From Streptomyces abyssalis (GTDB lineage: Bacteria > Actinomycetota > Actinomycetes > Streptomycetales > Streptomycetaceae), in NCBI RefSeq assembly GCF_001751365.1, contig NZ_LJGT01000040.1, positions 410,779 to 474,778 of the forward strand: a stretch of DNA of 64,000 bases. The letters are read 5' to 3'. The translations under genes were made by a program, and so were the position numbers. This document shows, piece by piece, positions 55,896 to 63,977 of the stretch. The notes under the pieces are model-generated. The model did not search any database. It saw only the letters and a list, made by a program, of their open reading frames with translations, and had not been told where the DNA came from. Position 1 is the first letter of the stretch. Each line of letters begins with the position of its first letter.

Positions 55896-56777
55896 GTGCC
55901 GGACGACGTGGGGGGCCAGCCGTTTCCGGACGGTGAGGGGCCCGAATACCACTACGGGGCTGCGGACGACGAGTTCGCCGCCCTGGTACTCGATGAGGAC
56001 TTCGTGCGGTCCGCCGCCATCCACGAGCCCACCGCCGTAGAGCGCATATTGGCCGCCGCGCAGTCGCACGCCGAGAGCGAGACTGTCCGCGGCTTCGAGG
56101 ACGGCTACGTGTACGGGCCGGGCACCGAGGGCGAGTTCGGCCTCGACGACGACCCGGACGGCACAGCCGGCCATGACGGCCTGTCCGGCCCGGCGGATCT
56201 CGACGACGACTCCGACGACGACGAGGGCCGGTTCGACCGCTCCGACTACACCGAGTACCTGGAGCCGGCCGACGGAGACGAGTACGACCACTACGAGTCC
56301 TACGGGCCGTACGAGTCGTACGGGCCGTCCTACGGTCCGTACAACTACAACGCCTTCGGCGAGAGCGGGCACTACGGCCCGTACCAGTACGGCCGGTTCG
56401 CCCCCTACGACCAGTACGACCAGTACGGGCAGTACGTCCGCTTCGGAGCGAACCGCCGCTACGACCCCCGTTTCGACCTGGGCGAGGAGCACGGCTCCGA
56501 CTTCCGCCGCCGGCCCGCGCACGCCAAGCACGGTGCCGCCTCGCGGCGCCGTCCGTACCGCGGCCACGCCCGCTGGCAGCGGCCGGTCGCCTGGCTGCTC
56601 GCCCTGGTGATGGGCATCGGCATGGTGGCCCTCGCCCTGGGAGCCGTGTACCGCGGCACGTCGCAGCAGCGCCAGGACCCTTCGCCTCCGCCAGCGACCA
56701 CGGGCGTCGACTCCTCCGGCAGCGACGGTGCCGCGCAGCGGCTGACCGGGATACCCGCCCAGTCGCGTCCGGGCTGA
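55896..56777 (+). CDS. SCO2584-family spore wall biosynthesis protein
   Basis: A 293-residue bitopic membrane protein. Residues 26-50 hold a motif shared with the next gene (FAALVLDEDFVRSAA). An acidic stretch (~95-130) and a Tyr/Gly-rich segment (YESYGPYESYGPSYGPYNYN and similar, ~135-185) follow, then a basic patch and one membrane helix (~230-252, VAWLLALVMGIGMVALALGA). The short C-terminal tail is outside. Position and architecture match the SCO2584 family, associated with the MreB-linked spore wall complex in S. coelicolor. Molecular role is not established. Confidence 0.8.
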   Translation: MPDDVGGQPFPDGEGPEYHYGAADDEFAALVLDEDFVRSAAIHEPTAVERILAAAQSHAESETVRGFEDGYVYGPGTEGEFGLDDDPDGTAGHDGLSGPADLDDDSDDDEGRFDRSDYTEYLEPADGDEYDHYESYGPYESYGPSYGPYNYNAFGESGHYGPYQYGRFAPYDQYDQYGQYVRFGANRRYDPRFDLGEEHGSDFRRRPAHAKHGAASRRRPYRGHARWQRPVAWLLALVMGIGMVALALGAVYRGTSQQRQDPSPPPATTGVDSSGSDGAAQRLTGIPAQSRPG

Positions 56778-57051
56778 GCCGGGCCGGCTGAGCCCGACAG
56801 CGCGCAAGTCCCCCGTAGTCACCGCGCGATGGGGTCTCCCCGTCGAAGGCAGGGAAGCAAGTCCCGCAAGCTCCGCAAGTCCCACAAGCCCCGCAAGTCC
56901 GGACGGTTCACCGCATCCACGGAGCCCCCGTCCGCCCCTGACGGCCCGTACGGTCACCGGTTCGTCACGCCGGGGCGACGAGGTGTTCACGAACACGTGC
57001 ATCCGCCGGGTTGCCGGTGCCCAGAAGCGTTTACGCGGGCCCGCGCGGCCC

Positions 57052-57057
57052 TACTCT
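57052..57057 (+). promoter_or_regulatory. -10 box, probable leaderless promoter
   Basis: TACTCT lies 6 nt before ATG 57064. Confidence 0.5.
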
Positions 57058-57063
57058 GTTGTT

Positions 57064-58224
57064 ATGGCCGGGCGAGGCAATCCCCCAGAGGGAACACCCG
57101 ACGACGCCTCCGGGGGCGACGACGAGTATCGCGAGGACTACCGATCCGTCGTCTTCGACGAGTCCTTCATCAAAGCTGCGCGGCTCCAGGAGTTCTCCGC
57201 GCGCGAGCGGATGGAGGACGAGGAGCACGCAGCCGTACGCAACCGCGCCTACGCGCCCTCGGGCGAGAGCGCGGACCCAGGACTCGAGACCACATACGGC
57301 AGAGGCTCCATCACCGCGTCCCGGCAGGGCATCGTCCTGGTGCTGCTGATCGTCCTCGCCTTCGGCACCGCCATCTACATGGGCATCCGCAACCCCTACC
57401 AGGCCCCGCCCGAACCACCCGCCGAACCGATGCGGAACTCGCTGCTGCCGCTGGCGCCCCGCGACGAAGTGCCCGGCGCCACGCCCGCGGACCTCTTCAA
57501 GCACAGCCCCGCTGCCCAGTTCCGCACGGGAGCCGACGGCGTGACGCTGCCGCCGGCGCGCCGCATGCGGCACTTCTCCGAGAGCCAGGTGCTCTCCGCC
57601 CTGACGGCCGCCAAGGAGTACATCGTCACCAGCTCGCTCGACCCGGCCGTGCTCAGCGGGAACTCCGTACGCGACGTACGGATAATGCTCGACCCCGCGC
57701 AGCAGGAGCAGTTCGACCAGAGCATGGACCACCCGCGCAACGACGGGCGGCACTCCGCGACGGGCTGGATGGTCCGCTTCGACCCGTCGAAGACGACGCT
57801 CGCCGACCCGCGGATCCGGGTCAACGGCACGCTGACGGTGCAGGAGGCGGGAGCCGACGCCCTCGAGGTCGTCGCGGATCACGTCTTCGTCTACGCGCTG
57901 CGGGCGACGGAGGGCGGCGACGGGAAGAAGGCCGAGGAGAAGTCGTCCCTGTTCACCGTGCGGCGCGAGGTCCGTTTCCAGATCGACCGCGAGGATCTTC
58001 GGCGGCAGCAACTGAGCGTGCAGCAGGTCTCGATGCGCGCCGGGCCGCTGCCCTGCTCCGCCGACATGACGGACGCGCTGGCTCCGCTGATGGCAGGCGA
58101 GCGGGCCAAGGACGACGGAGCGGCGGGCACTGACCCGTATGCGCGCGGGCGGTCCTCGGCCTCGCTGTGCGGCGTGCTCTCCACCAGCTCACAGCCGAGC
58201 CCGGCCGCGCGGAAGGACGACTAG
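57064..58224 (+). CDS. SCO2583-family membrane protein
   Basis: A 386-residue bitopic protein: cytoplasmic N-terminal ~85 residues with YRSVVFDESFIKAARLQEFS, one membrane helix near 85-107 (GIVLVLLIVLAFGTAIYMGI), and a ~280-residue extracytoplasmic alpha/beta domain (SESQVLSALTAAKEYIVTSS; WMVRFDPSKTTLADPRIRVN). Two cysteines in the C-terminal region (LPCSADM, SLCGVLS) could form a disulfide. It follows the SCO2584-type gene by 286 bp with its own promoter and ends at a very strong terminator. Function unknown. Confidence 0.8.
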   Translation: MAGRGNPPEGTPDDASGGDDEYREDYRSVVFDESFIKAARLQEFSARERMEDEEHAAVRNRAYAPSGESADPGLETTYGRGSITASRQGIVLVLLIVLAFGTAIYMGIRNPYQAPPEPPAEPMRNSLLPLAPRDEVPGATPADLFKHSPAAQFRTGADGVTLPPARRMRHFSESQVLSALTAAKEYIVTSSLDPAVLSGNSVRDVRIMLDPAQQEQFDQSMDHPRNDGRHSATGWMVRFDPSKTTLADPRIRVNGTLTVQEAGADALEVVADHVFVYALRATEGGDGKKAEEKSSLFTVRREVRFQIDREDLRRQQLSVQQVSMRAGPLPCSADMTDALAPLMAGERAKDDGAAGTDPYARGRSSASLCGVLSTSSQPSPAARKDD

Positions 58225-58225
58225 A

Positions 58226-58269
58226 CGGACGGGCAGGCCCTGACGAGATCGTCAGGGCCTGCCCGTCCG
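58226..58269. terminator. 44-nt near-perfect palindrome terminator
   Basis: Two 21-nt arms, perfectly complementary, separated by 2 nt (effective loop larger). It begins one base after the stop codon of the membrane protein and precedes the 3' end of the convergent M48 gene by 90 bp; bidirectional termination is likely. Confidence 0.85.
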
Positions 58270-58359
58270 GTGCGGACTTCCGCGCGGCCGGGCTCGTTCC
58301 GGGCGATTGCGACTGCGACTGCGACTCGTGCCCGGGGCTGACGGCGACTGCGGCACCGC

Positions 58360-59490
58360 TCAGCCGGAGCTGCTGCCGCCACCCGAACCGCTGCCCCCTG
58401 AACCGCTGCCGCCCGAGCTGCCGTTGCCGTTGCCGTTCCCGTTTCCGTTGCCCTCGCCGCCGCTGGTCCGTCCGGTGAAGGTGTCGCGCAGCTTGCCACC
58501 CAGGTCGCCGGCGCCGCCCGCGATGTCGCGGACGAGACCCATCAGCGGGTCCTTGCTGCTCTTGAACGACTCGGTGTAGTGGTCGGCCGACTGCTTGAAC
58601 GAGTCGGAGACGGACGTCTGCTTGTCGTCCTCACGCCGCGGGTAGTGGCCGTCCATGAGGCGCTGGTAGTCGCGGCTCTCGGCCCACTTCTTCAACTCGG
58701 CGGCGCGCACCGCCGTGAAGGGGTGGCTCCGCGGCAGCACATTCATGATCTTCAGTACGGAGTCGCGGATGTCGCCGCCGGACTCGTACTCCTCGGCCTG
58801 CGCGAGGAAGGAGTCCACGTTCATCTCGTGCAGGTGGTTGCCGCCCGCGAGCTTCATCAGCCCGCGCAGCGACGCGGGCAGGTCCTGCCCCACGAGCAGC
58901 CCCGCACGGTCCGCCGACAGTTCCGACTTGCGGAACCACTCGCGCAGCGCTGTCACTATCGCCATGATCGCGACGTTGCCGAGCGGGATCCAGGCGACCT
59001 TGAGCGCGAGGTTGGTCAGGAAGAGCAGGATCGTGCGGTAGACGGAGTGCCCGGACAGGGCGTGTCCGACCTCGTGGCCGATGACCGTCCGCATCTCCTC
59101 CTCGTCCAGCAGCTCGACGAGGCCCGTGGAGACGACGATGACCGGGGCGTCCAGCCCGATGCACATCGCGTTCGGATTCGGGTCCTGGTTGACGTACATC
59201 GGCGGGACCTTCTCCAGGTCCAGTATGTAACAGGCGTCCCGCAGCATCGAGTTGAGATGTGCGAACTGCTCGTCGTTGACGCGGACCGAGTTGGCGAGGA
59301 AGAGCAGCCGCAGGCTGCGCTCCGTCACGAGCCCGCTCAGCGCCTTGAAGACCGAGTCGAAACCGCTCAGTTTGCGCAGCGCCACGAGCGCCGAGCGGTC
59401 CGACGGATGTTCGTACGCCCGGGAGGAGATCCCGGGAAAGCGGCGCCGGTTGCGGCCGGGCAGCCGCTCGGTGCCTGCGTTGTCGCTCAT
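58360..59490 (-). CDS. M48-family metallopeptidase
   Basis: A 376-residue HtpX/Ste24-like zinc protease. The HExxH site is GHEVGHALSG (His139, Glu140, His143); the third ligand probably lies in KSELSADRAG. Two hydrophobic segments follow the active site (TILLFLTNLALKVAW; VAIMAIVTAL), so it is membrane-attached. The C-terminal ~45 residues are a Gly/Asn/Ser run (EGNGNGNGNGNGSSGGSGSG), disordered. AGGGGGAA precedes the ATG. Confidence 0.9.
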   Translation of the reverse strand: MSDNAGTERLPGRNRRRFPGISSRAYEHPSDRSALVALRKLSGFDSVFKALSGLVTERSLRLLFLANSVRVNDEQFAHLNSMLRDACYILDLEKVPPMYVNQDPNPNAMCIGLDAPVIVVSTGLVELLDEEEMRTVIGHEVGHALSGHSVYRTILLFLTNLALKVAWIPLGNVAIMAIVTALREWFRKSELSADRAGLLVGQDLPASLRGLMKLAGGNHLHEMNVDSFLAQAEEYESGGDIRDSVLKIMNVLPRSHPFTAVRAAELKKWAESRDYQRLMDGHYPRREDDKQTSVSDSFKQSADHYTESFKSSKDPLMGLVRDIAGGAGDLGGKLRDTFTGRTSGGEGNGNGNGNGNGSSGGSGSGGSGSGGGSSSG

Positions 59491-59825
59491 CGCGTTCCCC
59501 CTGTCGCTTGTCTCACCGTTGACGGTGGGTTGAGGTCAGCCTAGGCGCTCGGAACCGGAATGCCCGGGGGCGAACGCATCCGGTGCAAACCCCGGACGTG
59601 GGGATGAGACGTCGTACGGGCCCCGGAAGGTTGCGCCCGGGACATGGCCGGGAGAGGAGCCAGGAGAGGAAGGGCTGAGCGAGACCGGCCGAGAGGGGGC
59701 CGGAGGTGACCGGTGAGGCCCCGAGAAGGAAGCGAGAGGTGGCGTGAGCCCGCCGGAGGGCCCCGCATACGATGTGCAGCACGCAAACCGATGTCCGGCC
59801 CACACGTGGATAGGTCCTGCCGACG
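59491..59825. other. intergenic region upstream of M48 gene
   Basis: 335 bp. Leftward -10 candidate TAGGCT at 59543-59538, with the palindrome CACCGT-TG-ACGGTG at 59514-59527 between it and the M48 start. 59640-59760 is purine-rich (repeated GGGAGAGGAG/AGGAGAGGAAGG). No gene is supported. Confidence 0.5.
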
Positions 59826-59987
59826 ATGATGCTTCCCAGCACCGCCCACCACGCCTTCGCCGCTCTCGCCTCCGAGGGGGGCGAGCACGGGCACGACCCC
59901 GTCCTCCCGTACCTCACCGGCGGCGGGTCGCTGCTGGCGCTGCTTCTGCTGCTGTGGATCACCACGCGCTTCAACCGGGACCGCTGA
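59826..59987 (+). CDS. 53-residue membrane protein upstream of nadD
   Basis: A very short gene: MMLPSTAHHAFAALASEGGE, then HGHDPVLPYLTGGGSLLALL, then LLLWITTRFNRDR. One membrane helix (~30-47) is followed by a basic tail; the C-terminus would be cytoplasmic. Length, the TTRFNRDR ending and place before nadD fit a small family seen in other Streptomyces. The second ATG at 59829 may be the true start. A weak GATAGGTCC lies upstream. Function unknown. Confidence 0.75.
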   Translation: MMLPSTAHHAFAALASEGGEHGHDPVLPYLTGGGSLLALLLLLWITTRFNRDR

Positions 59988-60097
59988 CCCGGGCCGTCCC
60001 CCGGCGCGTTCCGGGCGTCCCGCGACTCCGGCGGACCCCGTCGCGCGGGTGGTCTCCGCGTCGTACGGGCGGAGCAGCGGAGTGAGGTTCGAGGGGA

Positions 60098-60103
60098 TAA
60101 GGT
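60098..60103 (+). promoter_or_regulatory. -10 box, probable leaderless nadD promoter
   Basis: TAAGGT lies 8 nt before ATG 60112. Confidence 0.45.
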
Positions 60104-60111
60104 CGGCTCGC

Positions 60112-60738
60112 ATGGGAGAGCACATAGTGCCCGGCACCGGCAAGCGGCGGCTGGGAGTGATGGGCGGGACCTTCGACCCGATCCATCACGGGCACCTCGT
60201 CGCCGCCAGCGAGGTGGCCACGCGCTTCCACCTCGACGAGGTCGTCTTCGTGCCGACCGGGCAGCCGTGGCAGAAGAGCCACCAGCAGGTCTCGCCCGCC
60301 GAGGACCGCTATCTGATGACGGTCATCGCGACGGCCTCCAACCCGCAGTTCTCGGTCAGCCGCATCGACATCGACCGCGGCGGCCGCACCTACACCATCG
60401 ACACGCTGCGTGATCTGCGGGCCGCGAACCCGGAGACCGACCTCTTCTTCATCACCGGCGCCGACGCCCTCGCCCAGATCCTCGGCTGGCGCGACGCCGA
60501 CGAGCTCTTCTCCCTCTCCCACTTCATCGGGGCCACCCGGCCCGGGCACACGCTGACCGATCCCGGTCTGCCCGACGGCGGGGTGTCGCTGGTGGAGGTC
60601 CCGGCCCTTGCCATCTCCTCAACGGACTGCCGCGAACGGGTGCGGCGGGGCGACCCCGTCTGGTATCTGGTCCCGGACGGGGTCGTGCGCTACATCAACA
60701 AGCGGGGGCTGTACGGGGAGGAGGCGCCCCAGACATGA
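60112..60738 (+). CDS. nadD: nicotinate-mononucleotide adenylyltransferase
   Basis: Makes deamido-NAD from NaMN and ATP. The 208-residue product has the nucleotidylyltransferase motif LGVMGGTFDPIHHGHLVAAS, VFVPTGQPWQK, FFITGADALAQI and the C-terminal ISSTDCRERV (ISSTxxR family motif, with a short insert). ATG 60112 is chosen with a -10 box upstream. It overlaps the next gene by 4 bp and begins a run nadD, LCP, rsfS, phosphatase. Confidence 0.94.
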   Translation: MGEHIVPGTGKRRLGVMGGTFDPIHHGHLVAASEVATRFHLDEVVFVPTGQPWQKSHQQVSPAEDRYLMTVIATASNPQFSVSRIDIDRGGRTYTIDTLRDLRAANPETDLFFITGADALAQILGWRDADELFSLSHFIGATRPGHTLTDPGLPDGGVSLVEVPALAISSTDCRERVRRGDPVWYLVPDGVVRYINKRGLYGEEAPQT

Positions 60739-62405
60739 ACGAGCGCTACGGGTACGACCAGTACGGGCGGCAGCAGGGCGGGCAGCCGTCCGGGGAGCCC
60801 CGGTTCCTCGGGTACGACGAGTACGGGCAGCCGGTCTACGGCTACGACGAGAGCGGGCCGTACGGGCCGCCGCAGCAGCCAGGACAGCCCGTACAGCCGG
60901 AGCCGCAGGGATACGGCGACGAGGGCTACCAGCGCTACGAGGGCTACGAGGGATACGAGGGTCCCGGCGCCTACGGCACGTACGGAGCGCAGGCGGCACC
61001 CGCGGAGCCCTATCAGCAGGCACCCCCGCAGCAGACGCAGCAGGACTGGATCCCGCAGCAGCAGGAGCAGCGGCTGCCGCCGGACGCGGGAGCGCCCGCG
61101 GCCGGGGCCGGCAGCGGAGCCCGCACGGGCGGCCAGGGCCATGACGCCGACGGCGGATACCGGACGGAGCAGTTCTCCTTCGTCGAGGAGCAGGCCGACG
61201 AGTCCGAGGACGTCATCGACTGGCTGAAGTTCAGCGAGAGCCGTACCGAGCGCCGCGAGGAGGCCAGGCGCCGCGGCCGCAACCGCGTCGTCACCCTCGT
61301 CGTCGCCCTTGTCGTGGTGGCCGCGGGCGGCCTCGGATATCTCTGGTACGCGGGCAAGCTGCCCGGCCTGAGCGGGGACGAGGGCGGCGCCGCCACGACA
61401 GCGGGCCAGCAGCGCGACGTGATCGTCGTACATCTGCGCTCACTGGACGGCGGCGGCAGCTCCACGGCGCTCCTCGTGGACAACGCCGACGCCAAGCGCG
61501 GCAACACCGTGCTGCTCCCGAACACCCTCGCGGTCTCCGGTGAGAACGGCACCACGACCACCCTCGGCAAGGCCGTCGAGGACGAGGGCACGGCCCCGAC
61601 CAGGGAGTCGCTCGGCACCCTGCTGGGCGCCGACATCAAGGGCAGCTGGCGCCTGGACACCCCGTACCTGGAGAACCTCGTCGAGCTGGTCGGCGGCATC
61701 AAGGTCGACGCGAACGCCACCGTCCCCGGTGAGAAGAAGGGCGACGAACCGTTCGTCGAACGCGGCAAGGCACGGACCCTCGACGGGCCCGCAGCGGTCG
61801 CCTACGCCACGTACCGGGGCCGAGGCGAGCCGCAGACGCGGCAGCTCGAGCGCTTCGGCGAGGTCATGCACCAGACGCTGCGGAAGCTCTCCAGCGACTC
61901 CAAGTCGGCGACCAGGACCGTCGAGACCCTCGGCCAGATCCCCGACCCGTCGCTGCCGGAGAAGGAGCTGGGCGCCTCGCTGGCGAAACTGGCGAGCCAG
62001 GCCAAGGACGGCGCGTACAAGACCCAGACGCTGCCCGTCAGGGCCAACGGCACGCTCAGCGGACGTACGAGCGACGGCCTGGTGAAACAGGTGCTCGGCG
62101 GCACCGTGAAGAACACCGACCCGGACGCAGCTCCGAGGGTGAAGATCGTCAACGCGAGCGGCGACCGCGGCAGCGACGACGCGGCGTCCGCGGCACTGGT
62201 CAACAGCGGCTACACCGTCGTCAAGGGCGGAGCCGGCAGCAAGGCGCAGGCCCGCTCCCAGGTGACGTACGCCGGAGGCAAGTACAAGGCCAAGGCCGAG
62301 GAAGTGGCGAAGACGCTCGGACTGCCCGCGAGCGCGGTCCGCAAGGGCAAGGGCGAGGCCAACGCCGATGTCGCGGTCGTGCTGGGCAGGGACTACAAGG
62401 AGTGA
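60735..62405 (+). CDS. LytR-CpsA-Psr (LCP) family protein, atypical
   Basis: A 556-residue bitopic protein: Tyr/Gln/Gly-rich cytoplasmic region (~1-150), one membrane helix (~184-206, RVVTLVVALVVVAAGGLGYL), LCP domain (~220-420) and LytR_C domain (~455-552, VKIVNASGDRGSDDAASAAL). LCP enzymes attach wall glycopolymers to peptidoglycan. Here the usual SIPRDT motif reads LLPNTL (residues ~260-265), and the RxxDxDxxRxxRQ motif reads YRGRGEPQTRQLERFGEV. The gene at this place in S. coelicolor (SCO2578, PdtA) is reported, from memory, to affect polydiglycosylphosphate attachment. Confidence 0.82.
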   Translation: MNERYGYDQYGRQQGGQPSGEPRFLGYDEYGQPVYGYDESGPYGPPQQPGQPVQPEPQGYGDEGYQRYEGYEGYEGPGAYGTYGAQAAPAEPYQQAPPQQTQQDWIPQQQEQRLPPDAGAPAAGAGSGARTGGQGHDADGGYRTEQFSFVEEQADESEDVIDWLKFSESRTERREEARRRGRNRVVTLVVALVVVAAGGLGYLWYAGKLPGLSGDEGGAATTAGQQRDVIVVHLRSLDGGGSSTALLVDNADAKRGNTVLLPNTLAVSGENGTTTTLGKAVEDEGTAPTRESLGTLLGADIKGSWRLDTPYLENLVELVGGIKVDANATVPGEKKGDEPFVERGKARTLDGPAAVAYATYRGRGEPQTRQLERFGEVMHQTLRKLSSDSKSATRTVETLGQIPDPSLPEKELGASLAKLASQAKDGAYKTQTLPVRANGTLSGRTSDGLVKQVLGGTVKNTDPDAAPRVKIVNASGDRGSDDAASAALVNSGYTVVKGGAGSKAQARSQVTYAGGKYKAKAEEVAKTLGLPASAVRKGKGEANADVAVVLGRDYKE

Positions 62406-62481
62406 GAGCTCCGGCCGGGCGTGAGATCCTGGTTTCCGACACGCACACATGTCCACCGCTTCCGATTCGAAAGCCTCGCCT

Positions 62482-63021
62482 GTGACCGCCACGGACCGTT
62501 CCATCGAGCTGATCGACGCCGCCGCCCAGGCGGCAGCGGACAAGCTCGCGCACGACATCGTCGCCTACGACGTCAGCGACGTACTCGCCATCACCGACGC
62601 CTTCCTGCTCGCCTCCGCACCCAACGACCGGCAGGTCAAAGCCATCGTCGACGAGATCGAGGAGCGTCTGCTGAAGGAGAAGGGCGCCAAGCCGGCCCGC
62701 CGCGAGGGCGAGCGGGACGGACGCTGGGTGCTCCTCGACTTCATCGACGTCGTGGTGCACGTGCAGCACAGCGAGGAGCGGGTCTTCTACGCGCTGGAAC
62801 GGCTCTGGAAGGACTGCCCCGAGCTGGACCTCCCCGAGGACGCCAAGGCCACGCGCGGCAAGGACCGCGAGCACGCCGTGCGGGAGGCGGCCGCCGCCGG
62901 CGACGACGGCGGAGAGGGCGGCGGCCCGGCCTCCGGCTCCGGCACGGGCGAGGGCCCGGCGGACGGCCGCGGGGCCTACGAGCCCGCGTCCGAACGGGGC
63001 GGAAGTGACGGTGCGCGGTGA
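62482..63021 (+). CDS. rsfS: ribosome silencing factor
   Basis: RsfS/Iojap binds L14 and blocks subunit joining under starvation. The ~120-residue core is standard: ITDAFLLASAPNDRQVKAIV and GRWVLLDFIDVVVHVQHSEE. A ~60-residue Gly/Glu tail is extra. Start is probably GTG 62482 (TATDRSIELI is the usual N-terminus); ATG 62449 would add 11 residues but has no ribosome binding site. The end overlaps the next gene (GTGA). Confidence 0.92.
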   Translation: MTATDRSIELIDAAAQAAADKLAHDIVAYDVSDVLAITDAFLLASAPNDRQVKAIVDEIEERLLKEKGAKPARREGERDGRWVLLDFIDVVVHVQHSEERVFYALERLWKDCPELDLPEDAKATRGKDREHAVREAAAAGDDGGEGGGPASGSGTGEGPADGRGAYEPASERGGSDGAR

Positions 63022-63698
63022 CGGCGCAGCCCGCCGTGACTCCCACTCCCGCGCCGCCTGAGCGGCGCGACCGCAGGATCGTCCTCTGGCGGCACGGCCA
63101 GACCGCATGGAACCTGGAGCGGCGCTTCCAGGGCTCCACCGACATCGAGCTGACACCGGCAGGCCTGGAGCAGGCCCGCCGCGCGGCCCGTCTGCTGGCC
63201 GCGCTGCGTCCTGACGCGATCCTCTCCTCCGACCTGCGCCGTACGGTCGCGACGGCGGCGGAGCTCGCCGCGCTCACCGGGCTCGACGTGACGCACGACG
63301 AGGCGCTGCGCGAGACCTACGCGGGTGCGTGGCAGGGCCTCACGCACGAGGAGATCGTCGAGCGGTACGGCGACGAGTACGCGGCGTGGAAGCGCGGCGA
63401 GCCCGTGCGGCGCGGCGGCGGCGAACTCGAGACCGAGGTCGCGGACCGGGCGGCGCCCGTCGTCGAGCGCAGCGTGGAGAAGCTGCCGCCCGGCGGGACG
63501 CTGGTCGTGGTCAGCCACGGCGGCACGATCCGTACCACCATCGGGCGTTTGCTCGGCCTGCTTCCGCGCACCTGGGAGGCGCTCGGCGGGCTCTCCAACT
63601 GCTGCTGGTCCGTGCTGGGCGAAGGCGCGCGCGGCTGGCGGCTGCTGGAGCACAACGCGGGCACGCTTCCGCAGCCGGTGCTCGGCGACGACGACTAG
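63018..63698 (+). CDS. histidine phosphatase family protein
   Basis: A 226-residue phosphoglycerate-mutase-like phosphatase. The RHG motif is IVLWRHGQTAWNLERRFQG, the second His is in VVSHGGTIRT, and Glu in LRETYAGAWQGLTHEEI. Cofactor-independent substrate unknown; in this position in actinobacteria it is sometimes annotated as glucosyl-3-phosphoglycerate phosphatase-like. It overlaps rsfS by 4 bp. Confidence 0.9.
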   Translation: MTAQPAVTPTPAPPERRDRRIVLWRHGQTAWNLERRFQGSTDIELTPAGLEQARRAARLLAALRPDAILSSDLRRTVATAAELAALTGLDVTHDEALRETYAGAWQGLTHEEIVERYGDEYAAWKRGEPVRRGGGELETEVADRAAPVVERSVEKLPPGGTLVVVSHGGTIRTTIGRLLGLLPRTWEALGGLSNCCWSVLGEGARGWRLLEHNAGTLPQPVLGDDD

Positions 63699-63714
63699 AG
63701 GGCCGGTGCGGGTG

Positions 63715-63761
63715 CCGGTGACCGGTGCCCGGGGCGATTTCCCATCCGGCCTGGTCACCGG
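63715..63761 (+). terminator. hairpin after the phosphatase gene
   Basis: CCGGTGACC and GGTCACCGG form a 9-bp stem with a 29-nt loop, 17 bp after the stop. TAGGCT at 63763-63768 just beyond is a possible -10 for the tRNA. Confidence 0.45.
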
Positions 63762-63827
63762 TTAGGCTTCCTCCCGTTCACGAGGCGGCGCCGCGGTTCC
63801 CGCAGTCGGCAGGTACGTGAACTCCCC

Positions 63828-63900
<73 letters not shown>

Positions 63901-63907
63901 CGAGTGC

Positions 63908-63960
63908 GAGGGTGACGTGTGTCCGCGGAAGGCGCGGACCGGATCGCCCTCCTTGTTTTT
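63908..63960 (+). terminator. tRNA-Ala terminator
   Basis: Outer 8-bp stem GAGGGTGA/TCGCCCTC (one wobble), inner 7-bp GTCCGCG/CGCGGAC with a GAAGG loop, followed by CTTGTTTTT. It is the only classical U-run terminator in the window. Confidence 0.85.
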
Positions 63961-63977
63961 GCGCGGCTTCGCCGCGC
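63961..63977 (+). repeat. GC-rich hairpin after tRNA terminator
   Basis: GCGCGGC-TTC-GCCGCGC, a 7-bp stem with a 3-nt loop, followed by GGGCGGGGGCTCCGCC. Such short hairpins recur between Streptomyces genes. Confidence 0.45.
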
